Positions 1-11,140 of a DNA stretch of 64,000 nucleotides are shown here, piece after piece. Made by a program: the position numbers and the translations under genes. Positions within the stretch are counted from its first letter, which is position 1. The number at the start of each line of letters is the position of its first letter. A model generated the notes under the pieces. That model made no database searches. It saw only the letters and a list, made by a program, of their open reading frames with translations, and was not told the DNA's origin. Origin of the DNA: Eucalyptus grandis (lineage: Eukaryota; Streptophyta; Magnoliopsida; Myrtales; Myrtaceae); NCBI RefSeq assembly GCF_016545825.1, contig NC_052621.1, positions 11,432,199 to 11,496,198 on the forward strand, in the 5' to 3' direction.

Positions 1-1050
1 CGGAGTTGGTTAGCCCACCCGTAGGATTTGGAACATGCATTGACCTTATCTGATTTCCTTAAAATTAAAGAAGATGATGTGAGAAAAGTTTTGAAAGCCA
101 ATGCAAAACCTGCCCATTTTCATTTCTAAAATGAACTTTTTCAAAATGCCCCATCTTTTCCAAAAGAATAAGATATTCCTGCTAGCTTTCTTCGGGTTTG
201 TGATATTCCCACATTGTAGAAATGCTATTAACCTTCCGTAGCGTGGGTAGTTCGTGAAATATGTATGGGAAAGAGTTTTGTTAATGCTATCTTGACTGAA
301 ACTTTTCTTTCCTTACTGCTTTAAAGAAAATAAAGACAAAGTTTTCCATGCTCCTCCTGCACTCTTGCAAATTTGGTTTTTCTCTCACATTAAGGGTTCG
401 GTAGCTTGATGACCTGTGAGCAACATTTCGACTCTAGCCATCCCATCCTAAAGTTTAGAGATAGAAAAAGTTTGCCCCTAATTATCATTATTCCGAGTGG
501 CTAGTTTTTCATGACCAACCCCTCCGAGGATTTCCAATGGCATGCCAAATGGCTTCAAGTTCAAGAAGCGCGGTCGTGTGTGGGCTTCTTGACCTATTCC
601 TTTGTTGGGAATCACCGGAGTCACCGAATATTACCCCGACTCGAGTCACCCGTCGCTTTCAAGAGATTCAACAGCTTCCGTCGGCAATCCGAGGAGACCC
701 GCTCGGGGATAGACTTCACGGCGGATGCCAAGACCACGAAGACTCCGTTGCGTTGGTCAAGTCGATGTGGGATGCATGTGCCACCCTCGGAAGTTGATCT
801 TGCCCGAAGAGGAGTTGGAGGGGCAAGAGAAGACCTATTATGCCTCGGAGTACATCCTTAAACACAAGATTCGAGAGCCTCCGCCCGAAGATTCCTAAAG
901 TGCCATTAAGATCACCCATCGAGCCGAGATCAAGCGCCTCAAAAGGGAGCTCGAGGAGGCCAAGAGCGTGCTGAAGTTAGCCCGAGTTAGTGGAGCTGCC
1001 TTGAGTGGAAGCCATCCTCATCGCTTAGATTGAGTCAAGTGCGATTTGTA
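1..1050 (+). pseudogene. Upstream ORF of the Tat element, plant-mobile-domain-like, broken
   Basis: Reading across frames gives fragments such as LLQIWFFSHIKGF-like text near 360-395 and NPSEDFQWHAKWLQ at 514-555, then a charged helix with IKRLKRELEEAKS at about 928-967 that looks like a coiled coil. Tat and Ogre elements often carry an extra ORF before gag, and the tryptophan-rich text resembles plant mobile domain proteins found in such elements. The frame is broken several times. The family assignment is a weak inference; only the position and the coiled-coil end are clear. Confidence 0.35.
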
Positions 1051-1359
1051 ATGGGACCATACTCACATGCGTTACAATGTTAAAGAATTTGTCTCGAGTC
1101 TCAATGTTGGGAGTTAAAAGAATGTCTTTCCATTTTGGAAGTAGCTTTGTTTGTAGGGGTTTTCTATCATGTTTTTCTTGTATGATGTATGCAAACCTAG
1201 CTTCGAATGAAACGAACAAATTGGGGCAATTAGATCTTTGTCGTGGGCCGACCGCCTAATTATTACTTGTACTTATATATGCTTATCTACCTATGCTTCA
1301 AGTACTAACCGATCAATTGTCTTCTACGATCACGACATGGGCCAGTTTAAGATCCCCCA

Positions 1360-2790
1360 ATCCGCACGCGCACAAAAAAGTCGAATGGAGAACGATGACA
1401 CCAACGTGCGCATGGCAAAGATGGAGGACCAGCCTGGCCCAACTCACCGCAATGATGCTTGAAATAAGCCAGAAGCTTAAGGAGCCCCCCTGCCGTAGCT
1501 ACATCGGAACATCCACTCTGCATTATCAGACATGCTTCCCCGTCGACGGAGGCACGCACGTTGCTAATCTCCCGGGAAAGAAATTGCCGAGAAGCTCCTT
1601 CGTCACGCCGTCATCGTCAATTTGGATCCTCCTTCGAAGGAAAACCCAACACCCCACTTAAGTGACGCAGAGAAAAACGTTTGGCAAAGATGGAAGAGCG
1701 ACTATGTGTCTTGCAAGGTTATGAGTTGAAAGGAGCTGATAGACTATCTCCATACACCAAGACGAGCTTTCGAGAATTTCCGTAGAGCTCGAGTTCACAA
1801 GAAAGTATGACGGAACGGGATGCCCAAGGACCCACCTTAGGTATTACATGAGAAAATGGCTCGTTACGCCGATAACGTGCCATTCCTCATACACACATTC
1901 CAAGATAGTTTGGAAGGCATTGCCCCGACATGGTTCATTGCGCCGGGACATTGAAGAATTCACTAGTTGGGACGACTTAACAAATGAGTTCTTGCAGCAA
2001 TACCGGCTTAACACTCGAGCTTGCCCTCACGAGGAAGAGTTAACTTGTGTTGAAAAAGAGGAATGAGTCATTCAAGGCCTTCGCGCAAAGGTGGAGAACC
2101 ATGGCCTCACAAGTGAAGCCGGCTTTGAATGAGAGAGATGAAAGCGCTTGTTCCTCAAAACATTGCCCTCTCGAATACTTTCAAGGGTTAGTGTTCTCGG
2201 GTTGCCAAACATTTTCACAAAATAGTTGAGGTAGGTGAAGGAGTTGAATGGCAATGGTTGAGGGAAAGATTTCAACCGGAGGCATGAAGAAATTCCCAGC
2301 AAGAAAAAGATAAGGAGGCCGCACAAGAGCCACATTTCTCGGCCAGCCACAACACCCGCGCACAAGCCTACGATGGTCCTGGTAGTTCATCACAAGCATA
2401 CGATAATGGCAAGAGGCCGTTTGAAAGGGGCTTTCTCACTACCACGCCCGCTGTCAAAGCTATTGCCCATGCTTCTTGAAAAGAGGATGGTCGCAAAGGA
2501 GGTGCCTAGGAGATAACCCCCGAGGTTCGCCGGGTTCAATGCAACCAAGACCTCGTGAATACCACATGGGAGAAAGGGGCATGATGTAGATAATTGTCAC
2601 ATGCTAAGATACAAAGTTCAACAGCTTCTAGACAAGAACATTTTGACTTTTCGGGAAGCTCAGCCAACGTGCAAATGTAACCCTCTACCAAATCATGTGG
2701 GGAGTGAACTCACTTTCGAGGACACATGGGCGAAGTCAGCAACCTCTAGTATTGGATGCTTCCGAGTTGTATGAATCCTTAGTGCTAGCG
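1360..2790 (+). pseudogene. Retrotransposon gag (Tat type), frameshifted
   Basis: Gag forms the particle core that packages the element RNA. Frame-corrected text includes AQLTAMMLEISQKLKE (1432-1482), then EFTRKYDGTGCPRTHLRYYM (about 1790-1850) and LIHTFQDSLEGIAPTWF, a typical gag capsid block. SWDDLTNEFLQQYRLNTRA at 1960-2020 and ESFKAFAQRWRTMASQV at 2065-2118 follow. Downstream the text KGHDVDNCHMLRYKVQQLLD (about 2577-2636) is the usual post-capsid motif of Tat gag. At least five frame changes or stops separate these blocks. The family call is firm; the exact start is not visible. Confidence 0.75.
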
Positions 2791-3549
2791 GGATACTATG
2801 AAGGCCGAGGAGGATGTGACCCTAGAAGAGAAATTGAACCGCGTCCGTAGGATGATAACCATGGGAGCACGACGCGGAGAAGAGGAAGAGAATGTCGTAT
2901 CCGTGATAATGCCATCATCATTCCGCTCATCTTTCTTCAACTTTGCTAGTATGTCTCGGCAGGAAGGTTATGCATGGAATTTCAAGACCCCGGCTTTATA
3001 CGAGGAAGGGTTGATAGCTGGTGATTACCCCGATGGTGATTGAATTGTCCGATGAGGAGCTCCGCAGTGATATCGGGCTGGAAATTGCTGAACCCCGTGA
3101 TTGACCTTATGGTCGAAGAGATGTCGACAATCGAAGTCATGGGAGGACACACAATGCCGGTCACGATTGAATTGCCTCCCCGGAAGAAGATGGAATGGTA
3201 CGCTCGGAGTATCCTCCCAAAATGATTCAAAAGCCGTACCTTGGGGTTACGGAACCAATGAGGTAGATGCTGTCACGCGATCAGGCCGCTGTTACGCACC
3301 TGATAAGGGAATAGAAAAGAAGGCCATGACCGAGGAGGAGGCAAATCAATTTTTGGCTGTAGTAAAGTCTAGTGAGTTCAACGTGGTGGATCAAGCTGCG
3401 GAAGTTGCCGGCTCAAATCTCCCTCTTGGAATTATTCAAATCTTCGAGAAGCATAGGGACATCTTGCTAAAAGTCCTTAACGAAGTGCATGTGCCGAAGT
3501 CAATTGATGAAGTCCAATTGGAAGAGCTCGTTGGGTCATTCTATTAAAA

Positions 3550-4215
3550 GACCAAATTTCCTTTACCGATGAAGACTCCCCCGATGGTCCTAATCATACC
3601 AAAGCGCTACATATCTCGGTGAAACATGAAAGCACTCTTGTTTGTAGAGTATTGATTGATAACGGTTCGGCACTCAATATATGCCCGTTGGCTACTCTCC
3701 ACCGTCTTGGCATTGATCTTGGGAGAATCCGTCTTTGGTAAGTCGACCGTGCGGGCTTTTGATGGATGAAGAAGGATGTGATAGGGGAAATTGAGCTGAG
3801 CTGGATTGGCCCTATACTTTTCAAGCCGTGTTCAGGTGTTAGATATACCAAGTGCTTTTAATTTTCTGCTAGGAGACCGTGGATCCACACAAGTGCGGTT
3901 TGCCCCCTCCCGGCCTCCATCGAAGTACGATTTGTGGTGGACAACATGCTTATCACGGTCCATGGAGAATCCGACTTCAAGATCTATCACGAGACAGCCA
4001 TCCCACATGTGGAGCCGCAGTGTACCGAGGAATCCAGCTTTCCAAACCTCGAGCTAGTATCCATGGTCCATGTACCCGTAAGGTCCTTCATAAAGGCTCC
4101 TAATTTGTCTAAGCCGACCATAGTCAAGGGAAAGATTATGTTGGCAAGTGGGTATAATCCTCGAGAGGGCCTTGGATCTACTTCCACGGTGGTGTGTGCG
4201 AAAGCCCATTGAAGC
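3550..4215 (+). pseudogene. Retroviral-type aspartic protease of the Tat element, broken
   Basis: The protease matures the gag-pol polyprotein. The segment near 3600-3710 reads VLIDNGSALNICPLATL, which fits the catalytic loop of Tat proteases (D-[NST]-G-S-[AS]). After a frame change, 3920-4180 reads in one frame as VRFVVDNMLITVHGESDFK and then IVKGKIMLASGYNPREGLG, text that follows the protease core in this lineage. Stops near 3762 and 3862 inactivate it. Confidence 0.7.
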
Positions 4216-4713
4216 TCATAAAACTCGAAGAGGAGAGGCCTAGGATATGTTGAGGGGCGAGAAGGTCGAGCGAGCAAGGTGGTCATGGGCACCGAGGGGG
4301 CCGTGGAAGGCGAGAGAGGCCGGAATGCCCGAGGAGGCCGAGGTGGGTATAGAGATGGAGTGAACGTATTGCCCAAACCGAGGAGGGTGAGGGCAATCGA
4401 GGCCCATTTCATCCGTTGTTGGAAGAAACATTTCAGGGACTCTCTAAGGATGTTATTCGAGGAAGAGGGGGACATTTATGGTGTGATTGAGCTATTCGAG
4501 GAAGACGTCATATGTGCCATCCCCGATGCGAGGAGGCCGAGTCCTTCGAAGTCATGGTTGTCCCTTCAAAGCATTACATTATGCATAATCATAATAAGGA
4601 CGCATATGACTCGGACGTGCATGAAGAAAAAGTCTCTCGTGTTCCGATGACACCGACGATGACGATCGAAGGGGATTGAACGCGAATGGAATCGATATGA
4701 AGGATCGAAGCCA

Positions 4714-5560
4714 TTGACCGAAGAGCGAACAATCACCATAAATTTAGGTGACGTAGAGAATGTCAGGGAGGTAAGGATCGGGGCATGTCTCTCAGAATCA
4801 GAGGCGGAAAAGACGACTAATCTTTTGAAAGAATATCAAGATGTGTTCGCCTGGACATATGCCGATATGCCGGGATTGGACCCCGAAATTGTGGAACATG
4901 CTCTACCAACAGATCCCGATATGCCACCCAAGAAGCTCGGGAGAACTAAACTAGAATTGTCCAAGAAGATCGAAGAAGAAGTAATGAAGCTGCTGAAAGT
5001 AGATTTTATCGAAGTGACACGTTATCCCTGATTGGGTAGCAAATATTGTGCCTGTAATGAAGAAAGATGGGCGAGTCGTGGTATGTGTTGACTATCGATC
5101 TAAATCGAGCAAGCCCGAAAGACGATTTTCCACTCCCACATATCGATGTCTTGGTTGGACAGCATCGGCAGGATTTGAATTATTCTCCTTCATGGACGGT
5201 TTTTCCTGATATAATCAAATCCGTATGAAGAAGGAGGATAGAGCAAAACATCATTCATAACTCCTTGGGGAACTTTCGCTACAAAGTGATGCCTTTTGGT
5301 CTAAAGAATGCCGGGGCAACGTATCAAAGGGCCATGGTCACGTTGTTTCATGACATGATGCACAAGGAGATCGAGGTATACGTGGGATGATATGATTGCA
5401 AAGTCAAGACGAATGGTGAGGACCTTGTTGGAGTCTTGCAAAGGCCGTTCAAACGTCTTCGGAAATTCAAGCTGCGCCTTAATCCCACAAAATGCGTTTT
5501 TGGGACGAGATCGGGGAAGCATTAGGGTTCATGGTTACTAACAAGGGCATAGAAATTGAT
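4714..5560 (+). pseudogene. Reverse transcriptase of the Tat element, catalytic motif frameshifted
   Basis: RT copies the element RNA into DNA. An open segment at 4714-5031 carries the lead-in EYQDVFAWTYADMPGLDP, typical of Tat RT, then KKIEEEVMKLLKVDFIEV. A frame change follows, then VPVMKKDGRVVVCVDYR at 5047-5097, FRYKVMPFGLKNAGATYQRA at 5275-5334 and the start of the YVDD box. One extra G near 5384-5386 separates YV from DD, so the active site cannot be read in one frame. The tail reads LNPTKCVFG (5479-5505). Several other lesions occur between 5030 and 5270. Confidence 0.8.
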
Positions 5561-6110
5561 CCGTCAAAAGTTAAGGCTATTTGTGATTTACAAGCCCTCG
5601 ACCACCACCAAGGAGGTCCGTAGCTTGATGGGGCGCTCAATTATGTGGCGAGGTTCATCTCGTCGCTTATCTCGAAAATGTAAACAGGCCATTCTTCAAG
5701 CTTTTGAAAAGAACGCAAAGATTGAGTGGGATATCGAGTGCCGGGGTGCCTTCGAGAAGATAAACACTATCTCACTCACGCACTAGTTTTAGTACCCCTC
5801 TCCCTAAAATTCCCTTAATTTTGTACTTGACCATACATGATGAATCGTTGGGAGCCATGTTAGTACATAAAAGACCAAATGACGGGAGAGAATGCGCGAT
5901 ATACTACTTGAGCAAGAAGTTTACTATTTCCGAGATGAACTACACAGAAGTTGAGAGAACTTGCGTGGCCTTGATTTGGGTTTGCACAGCATGCAATATA
6001 CGCTCCATCACCGAATCGTTGGTGACCGAAAATGATCCCATCAAATACCTCCGAGAAGCTTGACCTTGGTTGGCAAGTTGGCCAAGTGGCAAATCTTAAT
6101 TTCAGAGTTT
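5556..6110 (+). pseudogene. RNase H (gypsy type) of the Tat element, partial
   Basis: This domain removes RNA from the RNA-DNA hybrid. The clearest stretch is 5821-5970, with LTIHDESLGAMLVHKRPNDG, then CAIYYLSKKFTISEMNYTEVE, the usual gypsy RNase H block (YLSKKFT, NYTEVE). The preceding connection region (5556-5786) is readable with frame changes. It lies directly after RT and ahead of the second RNase H. Confidence 0.7.
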
Positions 6111-6235
6111 GACGTTCGAGCCTGGGCGAAGTCCGTTAAAGGTCGCGCCATACCGTACATGTTAGCGTAAAGTCCCGAGAGGTCCAGACATCCGATGAGG
6201 ATAGTGATGCGGGGAACAAATTTTACTTGTATCAA

Positions 6236-6600
6236 GTGACAAATGGACGATGTACTTCGATGGTGCGCTTAATTTAGCTGGCCGGGTACCGGGGCGGTTC
6301 TTATCTCCCTAGGCGGTCAAGCACACCCCCGTTGCCGCTAAATTGACGTTCCTTGCACGAATAATATTGCCGAATATGAGGCGTGCATTCTCGGCCTCCA
6401 AGTTGCTATTGACATGAAGATCCGAAAGATGCGGGTTTATGGTGATTCAACCCTTATCATCTTACGTAGACTAAAGGCGAATGGCGAACACAGGATTCTA
6501 AATTGATTCCGTATCATGAGTTCCCGGGGAAGTTGACGAAAGAATTCCAAGAAATAGAATTTGAATACTTGCCAAGGTCTCAAAATCAGTTTGCTTGATG
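6236..6600 (+). pseudogene. Additional (archaeal-type) RNase H of the Tat element, broken
   Basis: Frame-corrected text reads WTMYFDGALN at 6243-6272, then NIAEYEACILGLQVAIDMKI at about 6362-6421 and VYGDSTLIIL at 6437-6466. The D-G-A, E-Y-E-A and G-D-S blocks in this order are the catalytic signature of the extra RNase H that Tat-group elements acquired in addition to their original RNase H. Its place between RNase H and integrase is the expected one. Frame changes near 6290 and 6360 break it. Confidence 0.75.
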
Positions 6601-7640
6601 CTTAGCTACCTTGTCTTCAATGTTACAAATAGCTGGAGGCTTGGACATTGAACCATTAAGAATTGAAATCTTTAGGCGCCCAGCTTATTGCATGATGATT
6701 GAAGAAGAACCGGACGGACAGCCTTGGTATCATGACATCTTGAAGTATGTGAGAATGGTGAATTTCCCGAAGGAAGTGAAGCAAACAGATAGAAAGCATT
6801 TAATAAAGTTAGCATCAAAATTCTTCGTCAAGGAGATGTCATCTACAAAAGGTCATTCGACTCAACATTGCTAAGGTGTGTCGACGCTAAAGAAGTTGAC
6901 CGTTTGATGAAAGAGATACATGAAGGGAGTGTGGCCCCCATATTAATGGACACTTCTTGGTGAGAAAGATCATGCGACTTATTATTGGCTGACCATGGAG
7001 TCTCGATGCATTCAAGACGTACGACGGTGTCACCAAAGGCGCATTTATGGAGATAGGATAAATGCCCCTCCAAATGAACTTCACCAAATGTCTCAACCCT
7101 GGCCCTTTTCAATGTGGGGAATTGACGTGATTGGGCCCATTAACCCCAAAGCTTCAAATGGGCATCGATTTATCTAAGTGGCGATAGACTATTTTACCAA
7201 GTGGATCGAGGCCAATTCATATGTTAATGTTACCGCAAAAATGTGGCAAAGTTCATTCGTCGCGACATTGTCGCTCGCTACGGGGTGCCGAGGCGATCAT
7301 TACCGACAATGGCACTAATTTGAACAACAAAGTCGTAGATGGATTGTTTAGTGAGTTTCAAATTAAGCATTTGAACTCGTCACCGTATCGTCCTCAAATG
7401 AATGGAGCAAAGGAGGCGGCGAACAAGAACATAAAGAAAATCTATCAAGACTCGAAAATTATCGTGATTGGCACGATAGACTCCTTACACGTTAATGGCG
7501 TATCGAACTTATCCGCACCTCCACAAAGGGCAACTCCTTTTTCACTCGTGTATGGGATGGAGGCGGTCTTACCGTTGAAGTTGAGGTCCCTTCTCTAAGG
7601 GTCCTTTCCCAATCTATGCTCGATGAGACCGAGTGGATGC
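6600..7640 (+). pseudogene. Integrase of the Tat element, broken
   Basis: Integrase inserts the cDNA. After a linker at 6611-6850, a degraded zinc-binding region reads MKEIHEGS near 6908. The catalytic core then reads WPFSMWGIDVIGPINPKASN (7101-7160), IDYFTKWIEANSYVNVT (7184-7234), AIITDNGTNLNN (7294-7329) and NGAKEAANKNIKKIYQDS (7402-7455). The three acidic residues of the D,D,E triad are therefore still readable, in GIDV, ITDNG and AKEAAN. Stops at 7174 and elsewhere and frame changes near 7240 and 7280 inactivate it. The C-terminal part decays between 7500 and 7950. Confidence 0.8.
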
Positions 7641-8142
7641 ATCAGAGGCATGAGCAAGTTAAACTTGATTGATGAGAAGAGATTGCAAGCCGTGTGTCAT
7701 GGCCAATGCTATCGAGACGAGTTGCAAAAGCCTTCAATCGAAGGGTGCGTCCTAGATACTTTGAAGTCAATGACCCGTGCCGAGGAAAGTGCTTCCGATT
7801 ATAATGCACTCGTGGAAAATTCACCCCAAACTATGAAGGGCCGTATGTCATTAAAAAGATTTTGCTCGGGTGATGCTATGATTTTAGTTGAAATGGATGG
7901 CAAGAATCGCTAGACACAAACTCGGATGCCAAGAAATACTTTCCATGATTGAAATCAAGGTCGAAGAGCCACTTCATGCGCAATCCGAGTCACATGGCAT
8001 CATGCATAGCATCATAGATATCATACGTATATCACATACATGCATATCTATTTGTGTTTCGTGCACCTTACCGTTCGATGAGGAAAATGGCGGAGGGAAA
8101 AGTCGATTCAAAAGACCCATCAAGTCTCAGACAAACGGTTGA

Positions 8143-10262
8143 ATATCTCTTTTTCTTAAATGAGAGGTAAAAATAATAAAAAAAAATAAAAACAAAAAAA
8201 TAATAAAAAACCGGGGGCATAGCCTCATTCTCACCACCTATTTTCTGGTGCCACTATACGCGCTTCATGTCGGTAATTCTCGAAGAGGGAGCTCGTAAGA
8301 ATGATGTTATTCGGATAAAAGTTGAAACATTAATCATGCCAAACAAGGAGTGCTTAGGATGAAGAAAGGTAAGTCATTTCCAAACACATCCTTCAAACAC
8401 TTTCAAGAGTTGAGTGAAAATAACCTTTTCTTAGGACGAAGGATCCATTCGCATTGAGCATGAAGATCAAATGATAAAGGTATTTCCTTCACCAATCCCA
8501 ACGCCAAGCCGACATATTGCTAGCCCTTCAGGCCAAATAGAGATGATCCTCCAAAATACCCCGTCGAGGACAACCCGAAATTGGGGCAGCATAGGAGGTT
8601 ACAACGTGTTGTAAAGCAAAGGATTGGGAAAGATCCTATTACTTTCACTTGAATCAATCTTCTGGTGATAGCTTCAAAGGAATTCTCATTAGATCTTGAC
8701 TCATCCCAAAGTGAAGAAGAGCATTTCATTCTCTACCCAAACACATATCCATTGCTTTAACCAATTTGGGCCTGATTATTCATTTTTAAACCCCCGAGTG
8801 GTGATCATCTCCCTTCATCAAGGCAAGGCATGAGAATTGACCAAATACAATTGAGAGTCGCGAGAAAATGTGAAAAGCATCTCGAAAGTCATAAGAGCTC
8901 CAAGAGTTCAAAGAACAAAAAGTTCTACAAACTAGGGGGCATGAAAAAGCAAAGGTGCTTGGTAAAAAGCAAGGCCGATGCCCGTTAAGAAAAAAGAAAA
9001 AGAAGAAGCCAAAAGTTGCATCTTATGTGAAAAAATTATCAAGGTCCAAGTGCTTGTGCAAAAAAAAAAAAAAAATTCATCACAAGAGCAAAGGACATTA
9101 GAGAAAGGAGCAAAGCTCCCATGCACAAAAGATTAGTTCAGGGGACTTTCGAGATGCATTGTATTTCAAAAGCCAAATGATTTGAAATGTCAAGTGACCT
9201 GATCACAATGTCATGATGATCACCAACTCTTAAAAACCCTCTTGGAAATTTTAAGCCTTTCGAGCCTCTCCTAAGCCAACATTACAACCCTCTTCCGAAG
9301 TCTCTTCTGATTGGGATGGTTTGAGTGAAAATGAGAATACCACCAAGAAGCTACTGCTTGAAGGAGTGGAAGTAATTTTATCTTGTCTCATCTTCCAAGC
9401 TCTCGACTTGTAAAGCTGTTGAAGATAGTGACAAATGTTCCTTTATTGGCCTCAAAGCAATAATTTATTTGTGTAAGCCCTAACCGAGTCTATATTGTGG
9501 TCCTTTCAAAAGACCTTTTTGATCGATTAGATTGTGCTCATTGTGAATGTTTCTGGAAGCCTTCGACGTAGGTTATGTGAGATAGCTTCAGCAACCAATT
9601 ATCTCCCACATGAATGGATGGGATCAAGTAGCCATTTTATTAAGAGTGCGTGAGAAACCCTTTCGACTAAGAAGCTTTAGTTTGGCATGCTTAATGAACA
9701 TTTTTCGAGTCGTAGCCGTTCCGATAAGAACTTGTCTCCTAGAGAATTTGATGATTAATGATATATTCATGAGCGGGGATGACACTTTAAGGCCACATGA
9801 GGTTGATGAACATCGAATGTTTTCTAAAGCAATCGGACTTAGCTTGATTATTTTGTTCAGCTATTGCTGCAATTTGCCAATACATCTCTTGATGACGTCT
9901 CTAATGACATTTGCTTAAATTGAGTTTGACATGATTCATTAGTGAAGCCATGCAGTTTTCTAAGGGTTAGCGGGTGCTTCCTTAAAACCAAAGGTTTATG
10001 GTCGCCTTAAACCATGTCGTCTCCAAAGGCATATGATTAACCTTAAACCATGTCATTTCCAAGATTGGTGGGTTCATCCGTAAAACCATACTTGTTCGCG
10101 CTCTTAATCGAAATCCGTTCGTACACGGTGAGACTATCATTCGATCGAAACCCGTTCGTACACGGTGAAACCTACCTCTCAATCGAAACCCGTTCGTACA
10201 CGATGAGACTATTATACCCAATCAAAACTCGCTTACACGCGATGAGACCTTGGTCATTCCCC
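8143..10262 (+). other. Non-coding 3' region of the Tat element before the minisatellite
   Basis: No protein homology is readable here. The stretch has A-rich runs (8169-8208, 9060-9076). Its last part (9810-10250) matches 13745-14600 of the second element copy: the same AGCTTGATTA-type lead, a phrase built on TTAAACCATG, then a few copies of a unit with AAACCCGTTCGTACACGG. The latter two phrases are the seeds of the large arrays in the second copy. Confidence 0.6.
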
Positions 10263-10970
10263 TTCTTCTCATGACCCGGAGAGCTTTGTATCCCGGAGTC
10301 TTCCTCACTTCTGTGACCCGGAGAGCTTTGTATCATGGAGTCTTCCTCACTTCTTATGACCCGAGAGCTTTGTATCCTGGAGTCTTCCTCACTTCTTATG
10401 ACCCGGAGAGCTTTGTATCCTAGAGTCTTCCTCATTTCTTATGACCTGGAGAGCCTTGTATCCTGGAGTCTTCATCACTTCTTATGACCCGAGAGCCTTG
10501 TATCCTCGGAGTCTTCATCACTCTTATGACCCGGAGAGCTTTGTATCCTGGAGTCTTCCTCATTTCTTATGACCCGGAGAGCCTTGTATCCTGGAGTCTT
10601 TCTCACTTCTTATGACCCGGAGAGCATTGTATCCTGGAGTCTTCCTCACTTCTTATGACCCGAGAGCCTTGTATCCCGGAGTCTTCATCACTTCTTATGA
10701 CCCTTGAGCTTTGTATCCTCGGAGTCTTCCTCACTTCTTATGACCCGGAGAGCTTTGTATCCTCGGGAGTCTTCCTCACTTCTTATGACACGGAGAGCTT
10801 TGTATCCCGGAGTCTTCCACCTTTCTTATGACCCGGAGAGCTTTTGTATCCTGGAGTCTTTCACCCTTCTTAGGACCCGGAGAGCCTTGTATCATGGAGT
10901 CTTCCTCACCTCTTATGACCCGAGAGCACCGTATCCTGGAGTCTTCATCACTTTTATGATTCGATGGGCT
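10263..10970. repeat. 43-bp minisatellite, about 16 copies
   Basis: Direct repeats of about 43 bp, each with TATGACCCGGAGAGC, TTTGTATCC and GGAGTCTTC. Copies differ by point changes and 1-2 bp indels. It lies in the 3' untranslated region of the Tat element, 170 bp before the LTR. The equivalent place in the second copy has different arrays. Confidence 0.9.
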
Positions 10971-11039
10971 TCGCAGCCCGAAGTTTTTCTTCACCTTATT
11001 GACAAGACGCATTTTCATAATTATGAGTCCTTTTCGTCG

Positions 11040-11065
11040 ACCCTAGGTGCATATGCACCTAGGGT
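11040..11065. repeat. 26-bp perfect palindrome
   Basis: ACCCTAGGTGCAT followed by its exact reverse complement. It lies between the minisatellite and the polypurine tract of the Tat element and is absent from the second element copy. Confidence 0.85.
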
Positions 11066-11140
11066 CTTTTATCGCCAAAATAATTTAGGTGAAATCGCCT
11101 CTTTGATTGCAACTCTTCGAGGCTACATTCAAAGAGGGGC

